64,000 nucleotides of DNA from Ustilaginoidea virens. Taxonomy: Eukaryota; Ascomycota; Sordariomycetes; Hypocreales; Clavicipitaceae. The stretch is taken from contig NC_057319.1 in the NCBI RefSeq assembly GCF_000687475.1, forward strand, positions 1,364,001 through 1,428,000, read 5' to 3'. A program made the translations under genes and the position numbers. Below the pieces are notes generated by a model that saw only the letters and a list, made by a program, of their open reading frames with translations, searched no databases and had not been told where the DNA came from. Positions 22,797-33,185 of this stretch are shown piece by piece; the stretch's first letter is position 1; each line of letters begins with the position of its first letter.

Positions 22797-24576
22797 CGGT
22801 TTTCCTCGTCCAAGGGCAAGGGGGCTTCATACCCCTCCAGATCCAGCCGCCTGTTTCGGGAGGAGGAGAGGGGGGAGGGCAGTCGAACGGTCGAGCATCC
22901 GGATCTTTAAAGACGAGGAGTTTTATGGGCTGCTCCGCAGTCAAGGAATCCACGTCGTTTACCCAGGGCTCGGGCGGGATACCACTGCCACTGTCGTCGG
23001 GCCTGTTGTTCGTGGAGAGAGCCAGCCTACTCCGAAAGGTTTCAGGTAGGAGAAACTGGACTCTGTGCCAGGCTGCTCTGTCAATAGGTCTTCCTCAACC
23101 ACCTGCATCGAAATCGGCGTCCAAGTCAGGGGCTTTCATCGGCGAGACGAAACCTGCAAGACTGCGCTAGCTATCAAGGCGGACACTCCGGTATTTGCTT
23201 CAAAAACTAACTATATGAAGCAAAGGAGAACGAAAAGACCGATTCGTGGACATTGACAGGGCTCAAGGGAACAACATGCAGGCAAAGGGGCACCTGGGCC
23301 ATACTTGCAAGCAATCAAGGAGAGAGCAAACAACCGCCGCGAGCCCGGGCGCTCCGTCGATGACCGCTGATTGCAAGAGCGGCAAGACGTCCAAGAAATG
23401 CCCGGCGTCTTTTCATGTGACGCAGATATGGTATTGTGTGGGTAGGAGGACGGGGATTTCGCATAAAGACAGCAAGGGAATCCTGTCATTGGCTTCTATG
23501 GGGCGGCGGGCTTGACTGATGACCAACAACGTCCGGAACGGATCCTCGCCCTTGGCATCAAAGCCGGACCGGAAGACCCGTTTTGGCTGACCGACACCTC
23601 GCGCTCTTTTCTGTTAGCAACTTTGCACCCCCAGTACCTCTGCCAAGTCTTCCTAGCCACCCAGCCATGCCGGTGTGCCAGTTTAGCCGCGACCAGGATA
23701 AGAACGGGCGGTTCTGATGGGAATAGTGCGGCGTTTGCCGGGCCGCTGCTGGAGACGCGGATGAAGAAGCACCCGGGAATGCAACCGAGCCCACGATGAC
23801 CGGCGGATGGGAGTGTCCACGGTGATGCTCTGGATGAAGTGGCGGCTACTGTACGCCGGTGGGGCGTGATGCAGCCTTTCGACCGAGGCCAGCTTGGCGC
23901 AAAAGTTCTGCCTAGTTCATGGGCATGGGACAGTTGGGACAACGACGGAAGTACGGGCCCCAGACATCATGATCACGTTGGCAAGTTTGGAAACTGTGGT
24001 CACGTCAACGCGTGTGTCGTTGGGGCACCTATGACTTTGCACGAGTCGTGGTGATTTGATAATCGAGACCCGTTGGCAGGTTGGTTTCTTGATTGCTTCT
24101 CACAACAGAAATTTCACTCTCAACTCCGTGCTGGCGAGAGGACCTCGTAAATGCGTCAAAGGCTGGGGATCATGTCCCATAGTCATGACTATATCTTGCG
24201 CGCAAGAGAGTCGGCCACTCGTCTTCCTCTTCTTCCTCTTCCTTTTCTTTTTTTGTTTTGATTTTCGTGGTGCCAGGAGTGGCCATAAACGTGAGCCAAG
24301 ACTTCAAGGAGTAGTTTTCGTTAGTGGCAAACTCAAAACCCCGGCGGCTCGGCGTTGGGATGCCATCAAGTAGACCCTGCTTTCTGAACGATGCCCGCTG
24401 CCAAGCCATCTTTGCCAGAACGCGCAGGTTCGGCACGCGGTTCACCAGTACAAACAAACACGTCATGTGCAAAGTAAACCGTGAAGTAGACGGTAAATGT
24501 AGCATCTCTTTTATATTCATTGCATTACTATCGTAGACATGGCAATTCCTTGCCTGGTATCTTGAGTTTCATCTAT
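21384..24576. other. Intergenic between convergent genes
   Basis: No gene was seen in 3.2 kb. It contains a C run (21531-21545), GGAATGCAGG repeats (21655-21695), TAGGTAGG repeats (22208-22240) and a CT-then-T tract (22732-22796). Open frames here have no domain. Confidence 0.5.
22732..22796. repeat. (CT)n followed by T29
   Basis: About 36 bases of CT dinucleotides run into 29 T. Long pyrimidine tract on the plus strand, intergenic. Confidence 0.85.
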
Positions 24577-26430
24577 TCACCGCCAGGTGTCGTTGAGGGT
24601 TGCGCGGCTACCGCATCCACTGGACGAGGTGGCGCTGAGGTTAGGGCCACTTAGCCATACAAATTCTCCGCTCGTCGTCTTCTTAACGTACTTGTAATCA
24701 AAATTCGTTCCCGCGGGGAGCTGCACCTGGACCGACCACAGCGGGTTGTCGGGCGTGTACTGCGAAGCGCTCAGAGGAATGGCGTCGGCTGGCGACCAGT
24801 TCTTAAGCTCTGTGATAGAGCCGGTGAGGTAGATGGTCTCGCCGTAGGCAGTGGCGGCCTTGACGTTGAAGGTCATGTCGGAGTTGCAGGCGGGGGCGGC
24901 CTTGCACGAGGTGGGCACAGAGTTGGAGGCGGGCTCACCCCACGACGGAGGAACGACACCAGCTCGGCGGTCGGCGGTGCTGACAAAAGCCGCGTAGGAC
25001 CAGGTCAAGTCGGCAGCGGACAGAGGAGAGCCAGAGTTTCTGTCAAACTGCTCGGCAAGTGCGCCAGAAGAAGGAGTGTACTGCTGCACGACGGCTACGA
25101 AGCCGTCTGCGTAAGCACTGACGGCCTTGATGATGGAACGGAAGGTCGGCGAGGAGCTCTTGGCATAGGAGCCGGTAGCAATGGATGGCAGCAGATCCTT
25201 GAAGAAGGGGAGAGAAACGTCGGTGACATTGATTACACCGAGCTGGTTCCACTGGTAGACAGCGTCGTAGAGCTGCTCGGCGGCAGCGAGAGTAGCCAGG
25301 TACCATGGGTTGCCCTTGTAGTAGACGTCTTCGGCATAGCGGCCAACGGCGGCGGCTTCGCCCGCGACCCTGCCTTTGTTCACGCCGTAGATGGATCGAA
25401 AGGAATCCACAACAGCCTTGTGGTTCGCGAGAGCCTTGGCGGAGCATGGCTGGAACGTGGCATCCGTGCAGCTCGCCGTTGGGTCAAAGGTGTGGATGAC
25501 GGAAATGAGGGAGTTGGCATCCTTGCCGGTGCGGCCATCGTTGACGTTGATGTTGGAGTCGACATAGCCCTTGGACCAGAAGCTCTGCAGGAAGCAGAGA
25601 ACCTGAGAGGCGCTGGCCGCGCAGCTGGGGCACGGCTGGCCGAGCCTGGTGGCGAGGGTGGAACCTTCGACGAGGGCACGGTAGGTGGCGGCAATGGTGA
25701 AGAAGGAGGATCCGTTGACTTCCTCCCAAAGATCGAAACCCGTGCGGTTCCAGTACCGAACGGCGTATGCCAGGTCATTGGAAATGACGGGCCAAGCAGT
25801 CTCGACGGCTCCCCGGGCGTCTCCTTGATCGACAAGCCGGTTGGCGTAGAGGATGAGAGTGGTGGCCCGCAGAGGCGGACCGTCACGCTGTGGTCTGCCC
25901 CACGCACCGGTGAACTGGGTCAGATTGACGTGGAATTTCGGCTCACCCAAGCCGCCGGTGGTTGGGCCGCCTGAAGGGTTCGAGACGCCTTGGAGCTTGG
26001 CCTGGGCGGCAAGGTATTGCTTAATCTTGGGCTGCATAGTCGCATCTCCGGCAATGAATCGTTCCACGAGAACCTTGAACGTCAACGCCGAGTCTCGAGT
26101 CCATGTGTACCAGTCTGTGACGGGAGGTTTGGTCCCCCTTCAAGTCAGCTTGGGTTTCCCTGCAACGGTTTCTAGTCTCAGTCGGGGCGCGTCATCTTCA
26201 CGCATACAATCGGGGTCCGATCTGCTTGGGCTCGCCACAACAACGCCCGAGGCAGCACCTTGGGCCTTTGCGCCATCGGGACCAATGTTGGCCAAGACAC
26301 CTCGGAGAGAGAGGTCGGTTTGCGCGGAAAAGAAAGAGCTGATGTCTGTGCAGCGACGGCAGGGTTTCGCAGCTGCGGTGTCCAGCCAACAGCTGGCGAT
26401 GGCCAAGCCGGTTAGCAGGTTTTTCAACAT
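24577..26430 (-). CDS. GH15 glucoamylase with C-terminal CBM20
   Basis: Two exons on the minus strand: 26430-26208 and 26114-24577, giving 586 residues. The 93-nt intron rejoins SRSDPD to YWYTWTRDSA, a block invariant in glucoamylases. Signal peptide MLKNLLTGLAIASCWLDTAAA. The GH15 domain runs from about 28 to 465: general acid E205 (FDLWEEVNGSS), base E429 (GALAEQFD). CBM20 starts at about 492 (MTFNVKAATAYGETIYLTG) and ends in NDTW. The secreted enzyme releases glucose from starch ends. The Ser/Thr-rich linker usual in Aspergillus enzymes is nearly absent: catalytic and starch-binding domains are separated by about 20 residues. Upstream in-frame codons encode a His-rich run from a GGTGAC-type satellite but contain no ATG, so the start chosen is the first real one. 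Confidence 0.95.
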
Positions 26431-28886
26431 TCTCCTCCGTTGCTGGGCACCCAGCTGCCTCGTCTCCGGTTTCGCGGGGTGACGGTGGTGACGGTGGTGA
26501 CGGTGGTGACGGTGGTGATGGAGGTGATGGAGGTGATGGAGGTGATGGTGGTGATGCTGAGGGAAGAGGACGGAAGCCAAAGAAGGGCTGCACTAGTTTG
26601 GACAGCTTCTGGGACGGATCATGTGCCTCACGACGCCAACCAAAGGGACGAGCGAGACGATGGCCTTATAATACGCAAGACTCTCTTGCCTTGGAACTGA
26701 AAATCCGCAGTCGCTCCTTCCCGCAGGCTCGTATTCAGGAACCAAACCAATCAGGCTAAAGAGCAGCAGGAGCCCATGGTACGTGCAGAGTAATGCAGGC
26801 GGGGATTTGTCGATCCGTCAGTTATTCTAACCCAGTTGGGAACAACGTGACAGGTCTCCACCCCTCCCTCCAGTCGTTTCCCCGCTTTTTCCGGTTTGTC
26901 TTCCCTCCCCCCCGTTAAGCGGCAACTGGGCGTCTGGTCTGCTACATACATACGTCAAGTCGAGTGCGAGACTACTGTAGTCATGAGCAGCCCTACCAGG
27001 TCTCTTTTACGTGCAGGGGAGCGCAATCGGGCCGTTGAAGGGCCCTAACCCACTGGTGCGCTACCCCGCCGTCTCTTCGCCAGACTTGGCCAGGCCTTTC
27101 GCAGGTCTTGTGGGGACGCAGCCCGCGTGCATCTCTGCCAGCTGGGCCAGCCGTGCCAGCTGCAAGTGACCATCTGAGCACATGCACCAGCAAACTTGTG
27201 TTCTGCTATGCCAGTCACGACGCAGATTACTGCTACTAGACATGCAACCGCCCCCCAACACCCCCCAACACCCCCCATCTCGAACATGAACCACTTCAAT
27301 GTCTCGACTCTCCTCCCTCTTTAGGTGTGATTCCCAAAGGCCTGGCAAGAGCCAGATTGTTAAAGCCGCACAAGGTTCATGATGAGAGCGTCTCGGTCTC
27401 CTCCTCTGCTTTCGCTCCACCATCCCAGGACCGTCACCAATCATCGATCGGGCTGCATGGCGGCAATTGGCCATTTCTCCGCGCAGACGAACCCGAACCC
27501 GCAGCTGAATCGGTCGCAACCGCAAAGCGGGAAACACAAACAACATTCCTCCACTCGTCTCTGTCTCCCCTTATTTGGCTGACTAGGCGCGGCCAAGGTG
27601 CGGTGCCAGGTGCCGGGGCGAGTCAGCGCGTGCTGAGCAACTATTTTCTTTTCAGTCAAACATGTCTTCACAAGAACTCCACAGACCCAACGAGAAGAGT
27701 TGGAGGCTGATGTTATGAAATTGATGAGCATCTTAGTCGGAATTTTCGAAAACCTGCCCTTCGAACCAAGCAGAAATCATCAAAATCGTCTAACCTCTGC
27801 GGCCTCGCTACGTCATGTAAAGTGATGCATCGTCCAGTGGGTGTTCCGCCAAGTGTGGGGGGACATTGAGAAAAACCTTCGTGGCGGGCGGAAATACTGG
27901 AGTCGCTTCTCCGCCATGACGTGCAGTCGGGCGCCAGAAACCCGTAGGCTTCGGACCTCGCCATGAAGGAGAATTTTCGCGGCATATTAGTAACCCAGAC
28001 CCCTTTTTGACATCGGATGGCGCTCCCATGATGGACGTTTCGCATCCACTCTGTCCAGGTGGATTCCAGTGGATACGAGACAACAAGATCGTCCTGGGCC
28101 TAACTATATCAAGTCATGACAACGGCCCCTCTCGGGATAGACGCATCCGAAGGGGGGCACAATCGCCAGCCATGTCAGAACTTTGCAAGTTGCAAGCGCC
28201 GGTGTGCCGAGACGACAGGGGCAGTTCGTTCGGGCTGTCGGCTTGGCGGGTAAGGTAAGCTCAATGGGCTGCTGCATGCGACCGCTCGCTTCGTTGTCCC
28301 GTCACAGTGCCTCTCTCTCTCTCTCCTTTTTTTTTTACGTCTTTTATTATTTCTTTTTTTTTTTTTTTTCGACGGCGATATTTTTATAGTACGTACGTTC
28401 GTAATAATGCTTCATGCAAGCTGGGCCAATATGACGAGCTTGGGACCCGGGGTGGCCCCCGAGGGAGAAAGCTCTGTTAAGCTCGCGTATTGTAATTGTA
28501 TACAACCGTGAAAACAAAGGGGGGTATGTCCTGACTCCTGATACCCCAGCCATGAAATGGGCACCTTCATTCCTCCAAAAACCTGCCGCCTAAATGGCAA
28601 ATACATTTTCCGTGCAGTTTGCTCTTGCTCTTCAACGCGGCGCGGAGCTCCGTTTTGAAAAGAGAAAGGCCGTCGTCTCCCATGCGCTGAAAAGGTCGGT
28701 TCGTGCACCATCAGCACCACTGGTTACACCTGTCCATGTATTCAATGCGTGTCCTCGGCGTGGGTATCTACACATGCCCATGCATGCAATGCGTTTCTCC
28801 CGTCAAATGCGACTCGTGAAGTATACCTACAATCGAAACAATCAAACGAACGACCAAAACAAATAAACCCTCTCGTCATGCCGTGG
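26431..28886. other. Intergenic, no gene seen
   Basis: Promoter side of the glucoamylase plus 3' side of the CFEM receptor gene. It contains the GGTGACGGT satellite (26478-26556), three copies of ACCCCCCA (27248-27277) and T runs (28326-28370). No coding signal was seen. Confidence 0.5.
26478..26556. repeat. 9-bp satellite (GGTGACGGT/GGTGATGGA)n
   Basis: About eight units, 48-126 nt upstream of the glucoamylase ATG and so probably inside its 5' leader or core promoter. Confidence 0.85.
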
Positions 28887-29399
28887 TCAGACAGCGAGTT
28901 CCGGAGGTTGCCGCAGTTTCTCTTCAGATCCGAACGTTACTTGGCTGTCTCGTCGGGGCGTCGAAGGTTTTGGCGAAGGAGGGCGAGCCATCGTCTGCAG
29001 CGTATGGCCAGAGCAGAGAGGCGGTTCTGTTGGTCGACGCGGAAGATCGACTGAAGGCCTGCAAGTCCAAACAGCGTGAGCAACTTGTGCGAGATGCCGG
29101 GGTCATTGTTGGTCACCGGGGCCCTTACCTTGAAAGTTGGCGAGTCGAACCGAAGAACCGAGGCGCAAAGTGGACGAGAATGAGACGCACTGTGGGCAGA
29201 GACGTGCAGGTCAAGCCGATGGTGATCTCAAGGGTCGACCACATGGCCAGATCCCACTCGTACCACGTTGGGTTCGTAGAATTTTCGTAGTGATGAACAG
29301 ATTTCAACCGGAGGAGGGAGATGACTGTAACGCTGTCGGCCGGGAAGGAGGCGAGAGGTTAGTAAGAGATGGAGGAAGAAACAGGAAAAAAGGAGAAAC

Positions 29400-29434
<35 letters not shown>

Positions 29435-30503
29435 AAAGAAAAAAAAAAAGAGTCAAGGGCCAAGGGCCAAGCTTGACGAGAGTGTCTCTCGTCCAGACGC
29501 TCCACTCACCATGCTCCAGTTAAAAACATGAAACTGACGCCAACCTTCTTCTTCCAGTGCAGCTTCAATTTCTGGACCTGGCTGAGGGGGATTGCCAAGA
29601 GCCAAAAATCGGACACGACGCTGGTGACGGCATTGGCGTATCCTGGTGCAATGAAGCTGCAGCGCTGCTGGAAAGAACGCTCCTCGGTCCAGTCGTACCT
29701 CTTCCAATAGGTGCTGATGGGGTCGAATGCAATCAAATTTAGCATGATGAATATGACGGAGGTGAGGACGTGGAAAGCGACTGTGGCCCACAGGAGGTTG
29801 CGGATGGATTTCCCCGAGAAGATGTTGAGATAGAAGAAGCAAAGGGTCAGTTTGATCAGACACATGAGTATGATGTAAAGAAAGACGGTGATGAGGAAGA
29901 AGAGGCCAAAGGTTTCCAAATCGGGCTGGGGTACCCCCCACATGTCTTTACCAAGTCCGTGGCTGTTGAGGCCGACGATGACTACAGGGACAATGGCGAG
30001 GCCCACGGGGATGGCACACATGATGGTATAGTCATCATATTCCATGACCCTTCTTGCGCTGAAGAGCTGCTTGTAGAGAACACGGAGGATAATGCTGCAG
30101 AAGGCCAAGGGGCCCAAGGTGAAGACCAGGACTGCATATTTTATGCCATGGTCTCTGACGGGGAGTTGGCACGAGTTGCCTATAATGTATCTCGATTCTG
30201 CAGCACGCCGCCAGGTTAGCTGGCTACGTCGATGCGCGATCAACGGGGGTAGGTAGCAGATGCAGCCACAGTCCATACGTAATCCTTGTGGAATGCTGCA
30301 TATGGAGAGCAGGCAGCTTTCCAAGGGGTCCGATACAGCAGCCTGACAGAGGCACGCAACATCGGACCATGCGCACGTCTGCGTGAGGCATTTGACCTGC
30401 ATAGCGTTAGTTTCGAGGTGGCAGCCGGCCAGGCTTCACGTGGGGAGGTTTCCCAAAAACTTACGGCGCAAGCCGGTAATGCGTCCAGTCCATTCTTGGT
30501 CAT
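28887..30503 (-). CDS. CFEM-domain GPCR-like receptor (Pth11 class)
   Basis: Five exons on the minus strand: 30503-30465, 30396-30279, 30197-29510, 29332-29129 and 29058-28887, 406 residues as modelled. All junctions are GT-AG, and the phases sum to an open frame. The spliced N-terminus has the eight CFEM cysteines (C12, C16, C21, C28, C30, C41, C46, C62) in LPACAVKCL and AWSDVACLC, followed by seven hydrophobic helices with family blocks GLGKDMWGVP, FDPISTYWKR and STNPTWYEWDLAMWS. The tail is Pro/Ser-rich. Such proteins are plasma-membrane receptors for surface or nutrient cues. A signal peptide is missing: the frame upstream of ATG 30503 runs into an A53 tract, so a first exon may be unrecognised. 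The last exon is the least certain. Confidence 0.85.
29401..29432. repeat. A32 homopolymer in an intron
   Basis: Inside the 177-nt fourth intron of the CFEM receptor gene. On the coding strand it is poly-T. Confidence 0.85.
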
Positions 30504-30595
30504 GATAAGACGGTGTGAGGCGGAAGGGGAGGAAGGTCGTTTATCATGCGAGGGAGTCGTGGGGTGTAAAAAATTAAAGTAAATATAAGTAAATG

Positions 30596-30649
<54 letters not shown>

Positions 30650-31574
30650 CAGATAGCGGCTCGGGTAGACGAGGTTCGTGAAAAAACGAGGCTGTCGGGA
30701 CAGAGGTCAAAGATGCGGTCGAACTCGTAGCAATGATGCAATGTCGAGCGGGATTACGCCCTCGTCAAGCGCACCCGGCCAGCATCAAGCTGGAAACTTG
30801 CTGGTATTCGATTGACGGTTGCTATGCGAGGTGGTGATGGTGGTGATGGCGCCGCCTGACCTCGAAGCGTTGGACGATGTCCACTGTTTTCATGGACCAG
30901 GAGCGCCAAAAGGAAGGCCTGAAAGCAGGGGCGACGGCGGGCGGAAGGGCTGCAGTGCAAAAGTCGAAGCGCACGGGTGGCGGAGCCAGAGCCGGCAGAG
31001 GGAGATGGTCTCATATATTCAGTCTGGTTTCAACGAACGGGTGGGAATGGAAAGGAAAGGGGAGGGGGAAGGGTTCGTCGATCCTCTGTGCGTGCCTGTC
31101 GCAGGTCTCTCTGGACTGGGGCAGCACCACGCACGACCCCAGCCGCATCCCAGCATCCACTAGCCGCTACCCGCTAGCTGCTAGCTGGGCCGCTAACTAA
31201 GGTAATGTCAACTGGTAAGTTGGTGGAGCGGGCAGATGGCTGGGTTGGTTCCTTCTGCCAAGGAAGGAGCCGCGGCGGCGGCGGCGGCGGCAGCGGCAGC
31301 GGCAGCGGCAGCCCGGCCGTCTGGTGCCTTGCCGTTGAAGACATCAGTGATACTGTACCTTGTCATGGATTCCTCCCCTATTCTTATCATTTCACAAAGA
31401 GGCTCCGCCAGTCTGGTTCAACGAAAACGTCAGACGTCTCCGCATGCGTCTGACGGCCGACGCCCTTGACGAGATGGAGGAGATTGAGGTTGAACAAGGC
31501 CAGGTCTTTGGATTCTCAAGCGGTCGAGGTATTGCTCAGCACCTGTCACTGTCACTGTCACTGTCACGAGGGTA
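30504..31574. other. Upstream of the CFEM receptor, low-complexity
   Basis: Contains an A53 homopolymer (30596-30648), GGTGATGG repeats (30830-30850), a GGC/GGCAGC microsatellite (31271-31315) and CTGTCA repeats (31542-31569) up to the mobile element. No gene was recognised. The first exon of the CFEM receptor may lie here. Confidence 0.45.
30596..30648. repeat. A53 homopolymer
   Basis: The longest homopolymer in the window, about 90 bp upstream of the modelled CFEM receptor start. Its true length is uncertain in any assembly. Confidence 0.9.
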
Positions 31575-31641
31575 CAGGTCAACCGACCTGTGTCCCCCCC
31601 TTGTCATCCGACCCCCCCATAATAACTTAACTGACCTGACC
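31575..31641 (+). repeat. Left terminal inverted repeat
   Basis: 67 bp. It contains C7 and C7 tracts and an inner small palindrome CAGGTC-AACC-GACCTG at its outer end. Partner at 32179-32245. Confidence 0.9.
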
Positions 31642-31696
31642 ATTACTGTGGGCTATACTCTTAATATAATTGGTTTATTAGGGAATAGTGGGTCAG

Positions 31697-32120
31697 GTCA
31701 CTTTATATAGAAAACTATATAGAGAAGTACTTTCTCTGATATTTTACTAGGTTCTTAGGTAGGGGTACCTAGTAAAAGAAGTTAAAGAAGTCACTTTCTA
31801 TGGAAATATATATATAAAGGTACCTCTCTTTCTATCCCTAGTACCTAGGTACTAGGTACCTAGGTACTTAGTAGAAATATAAGAAGTCACTTTATATAGA
31901 AAAATATATATAAAGGTACTTTTTCTACGTATAGTACCTAAGGACCTAGGTACCTACCTATTAAAAGAAAGGAAGTCACTTTCGATACAAAAGTCTATAT
32001 AAAGGTACTTTATCTACATTTAATATTAGGTTCTTAGGTAGGGATACCTAGTAAAAATATAAGGGAAGTCACTCACTATAGAAAAATATATATAAAGATA
32101 CTTATAGTCTAGTGGCTACT
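31697..32120. repeat. Internal tandem array, ~92-bp unit x 4.5
   Basis: Units start at 31697, 31790, 31886, 31975 and 32068, each with GTCACT followed by an AT-rich block. Copies 2, 3 and 5 have ATATATATAAAG, copy 4 has TATATAAAGG, and copy 1 is diverged. Most units end with a TAGGTACCTAGTA-like stretch and AAGGAA. Spacing is 89-96 bp; the last copy is truncated. Confidence 0.85.
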
Positions 32121-32178
32121 ATAGATTAAAGGATCTACTACTATTTATTAGCGTATCTCTATATTAGGAAAGAGCATT

Positions 32179-32245
32179 GGTCAGGTCTGTTAAGTTATTA
32201 TGGGGGGGTCGGATGACAAGGGGGGGACACAGGTCGGTTGATATG
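32179..32245 (-). repeat. Right terminal inverted repeat
   Basis: 67 bp, inverted relative to 31575-31641, with three mismatches visible (one at the inner part, two next to the outer end, which destroy the small terminal palindrome). Confidence 0.9.
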
Positions 32246-32818
32246 TAGTCTCCTCTGTCACTGTCGCTGTCACGGTCAGGGTCACGGTCAGAGTCAGGGT
32301 TTGACGTGAGGAGGTACATAGGCACCTCTTCAAAAACGCAACCGAGGTTCTTCCGCATCGCAACCTCACACTCACTTTGTGTAAGCGTCACTTTTTTTTA
32401 GTGCAAACAGTTCTCAGGAGGGAGGGGCATCTCCGAACCCCTAACGTCTGTGCGCACTGCGTGCTTCAAGACTCAATGCAAGCTGAAACCCCAGTAGCAC
32501 TAGATTGCAGATACAGAGCATGCAGGCGCTCCAAAGGGGGTGCTAAATACATCGGGCGTGTGTAGCATGACAAAGATTTCCCTATTCCCTACCAAGAGTG
32601 CTGGAAAAGATGTTTGGGGGTGGGGGGGGGGTGGGGGTATCAGGGCATCCACTGCAAAATACTCCCTATGGAGTACTGAGTACGGAGAACGGAGTGCTGC
32701 GGTATCAATTGATACCAGCACAGCTTTTCCCTCCAGTGCCCAAACTCGTCAATGTCCGTTGAAAGGCGTGGTGCCTTTTCTCACGGTTTTCACACCTGCG
32801 GGATGGGGCAGGGTCTGT

Positions 32819-32868
32819 GAGCATCGCTGGGCATCGCTGAGCATCGCTGAGCATCGCTGAGCATCGCC
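32819..32868. repeat. 10-bp tandem repeat (GAGCATCGCT)x5
   Basis: Five nearly identical head-to-tail copies in intergenic DNA. Confidence 0.9.
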
Positions 32869-33046
32869 CCTGCCTGCTACCCATGAAAGCTAGCTCTTCG
32901 TGGCTCCAGTAGTCCGTCCTTAACCTCTCTGCATTCTGGAGTCTGAAAATAATCACACACCAGTCAGTTATGTGAAGCCACAGTGGCGTCATGTTTCAGT
33001 GCAGCACCAGAGGTCTGTGCACGCCCCACCAGCGCTCCGAGCTACG

Positions 33047-33185
33047 TTAGGTACCGTACCTACCTACCTCCTAGGTACCAGGTAGGTAGGTAGGTACCTG
33101 ACGTGGAGCAATCAGCCTGCTGAATTACCTAAAGGATGCCTACATACCTAGGTACTCCGTACCTAACGCAAGGAGGTAGGTACCC
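33047..33185. repeat. Cluster of TACCTAGGTA-type palindromes
   Basis: Dense overlapping GGTACC, CCTAGG and TAGGTA words. Similar clusters lie near 8390-8515, 22208-22330, 48670-48713, 52155-52192 and 54918-54978, all intergenic. Confidence 0.7.

Larger units (their letters stand above)
31575..32245. mobile_element. 671-bp TIR element (MITE-like), non-autonomous
   Basis: Two 67-bp inverted repeats bound an AT-rich core. They match at 64 of 67 positions by eye. The outermost bases are CAGGTCAACC and, on the other strand, CATATCAACC, and both ends are flanked by TA, as in Tc1/mariner-type insertions. The core holds five copies of a roughly 92-bp repeat and no open frame that could be a transposase. 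Flanks on both sides are CTGTCA-type satellite, so the element seems to have landed in that array. Assignment to Tc1/mariner is inference from the TA pair only. Confidence 0.85.

Noticed and set aside
26440..26580. His-rich N-terminal extension of the glucoamylase
   Set aside because: Begins at TTG, not ATG, and is a translation of the GGTGAC satellite. A normal signal peptide starts at ATG 26430.
31575..32245. RIP as the cause of the AT-rich block
   Set aside because: The boundaries coincide exactly with inverted repeats that keep long C7/G7 tracts, so the composition belongs to the element rather than to repeat-induced mutation. A dinucleotide RIP index would settle it.
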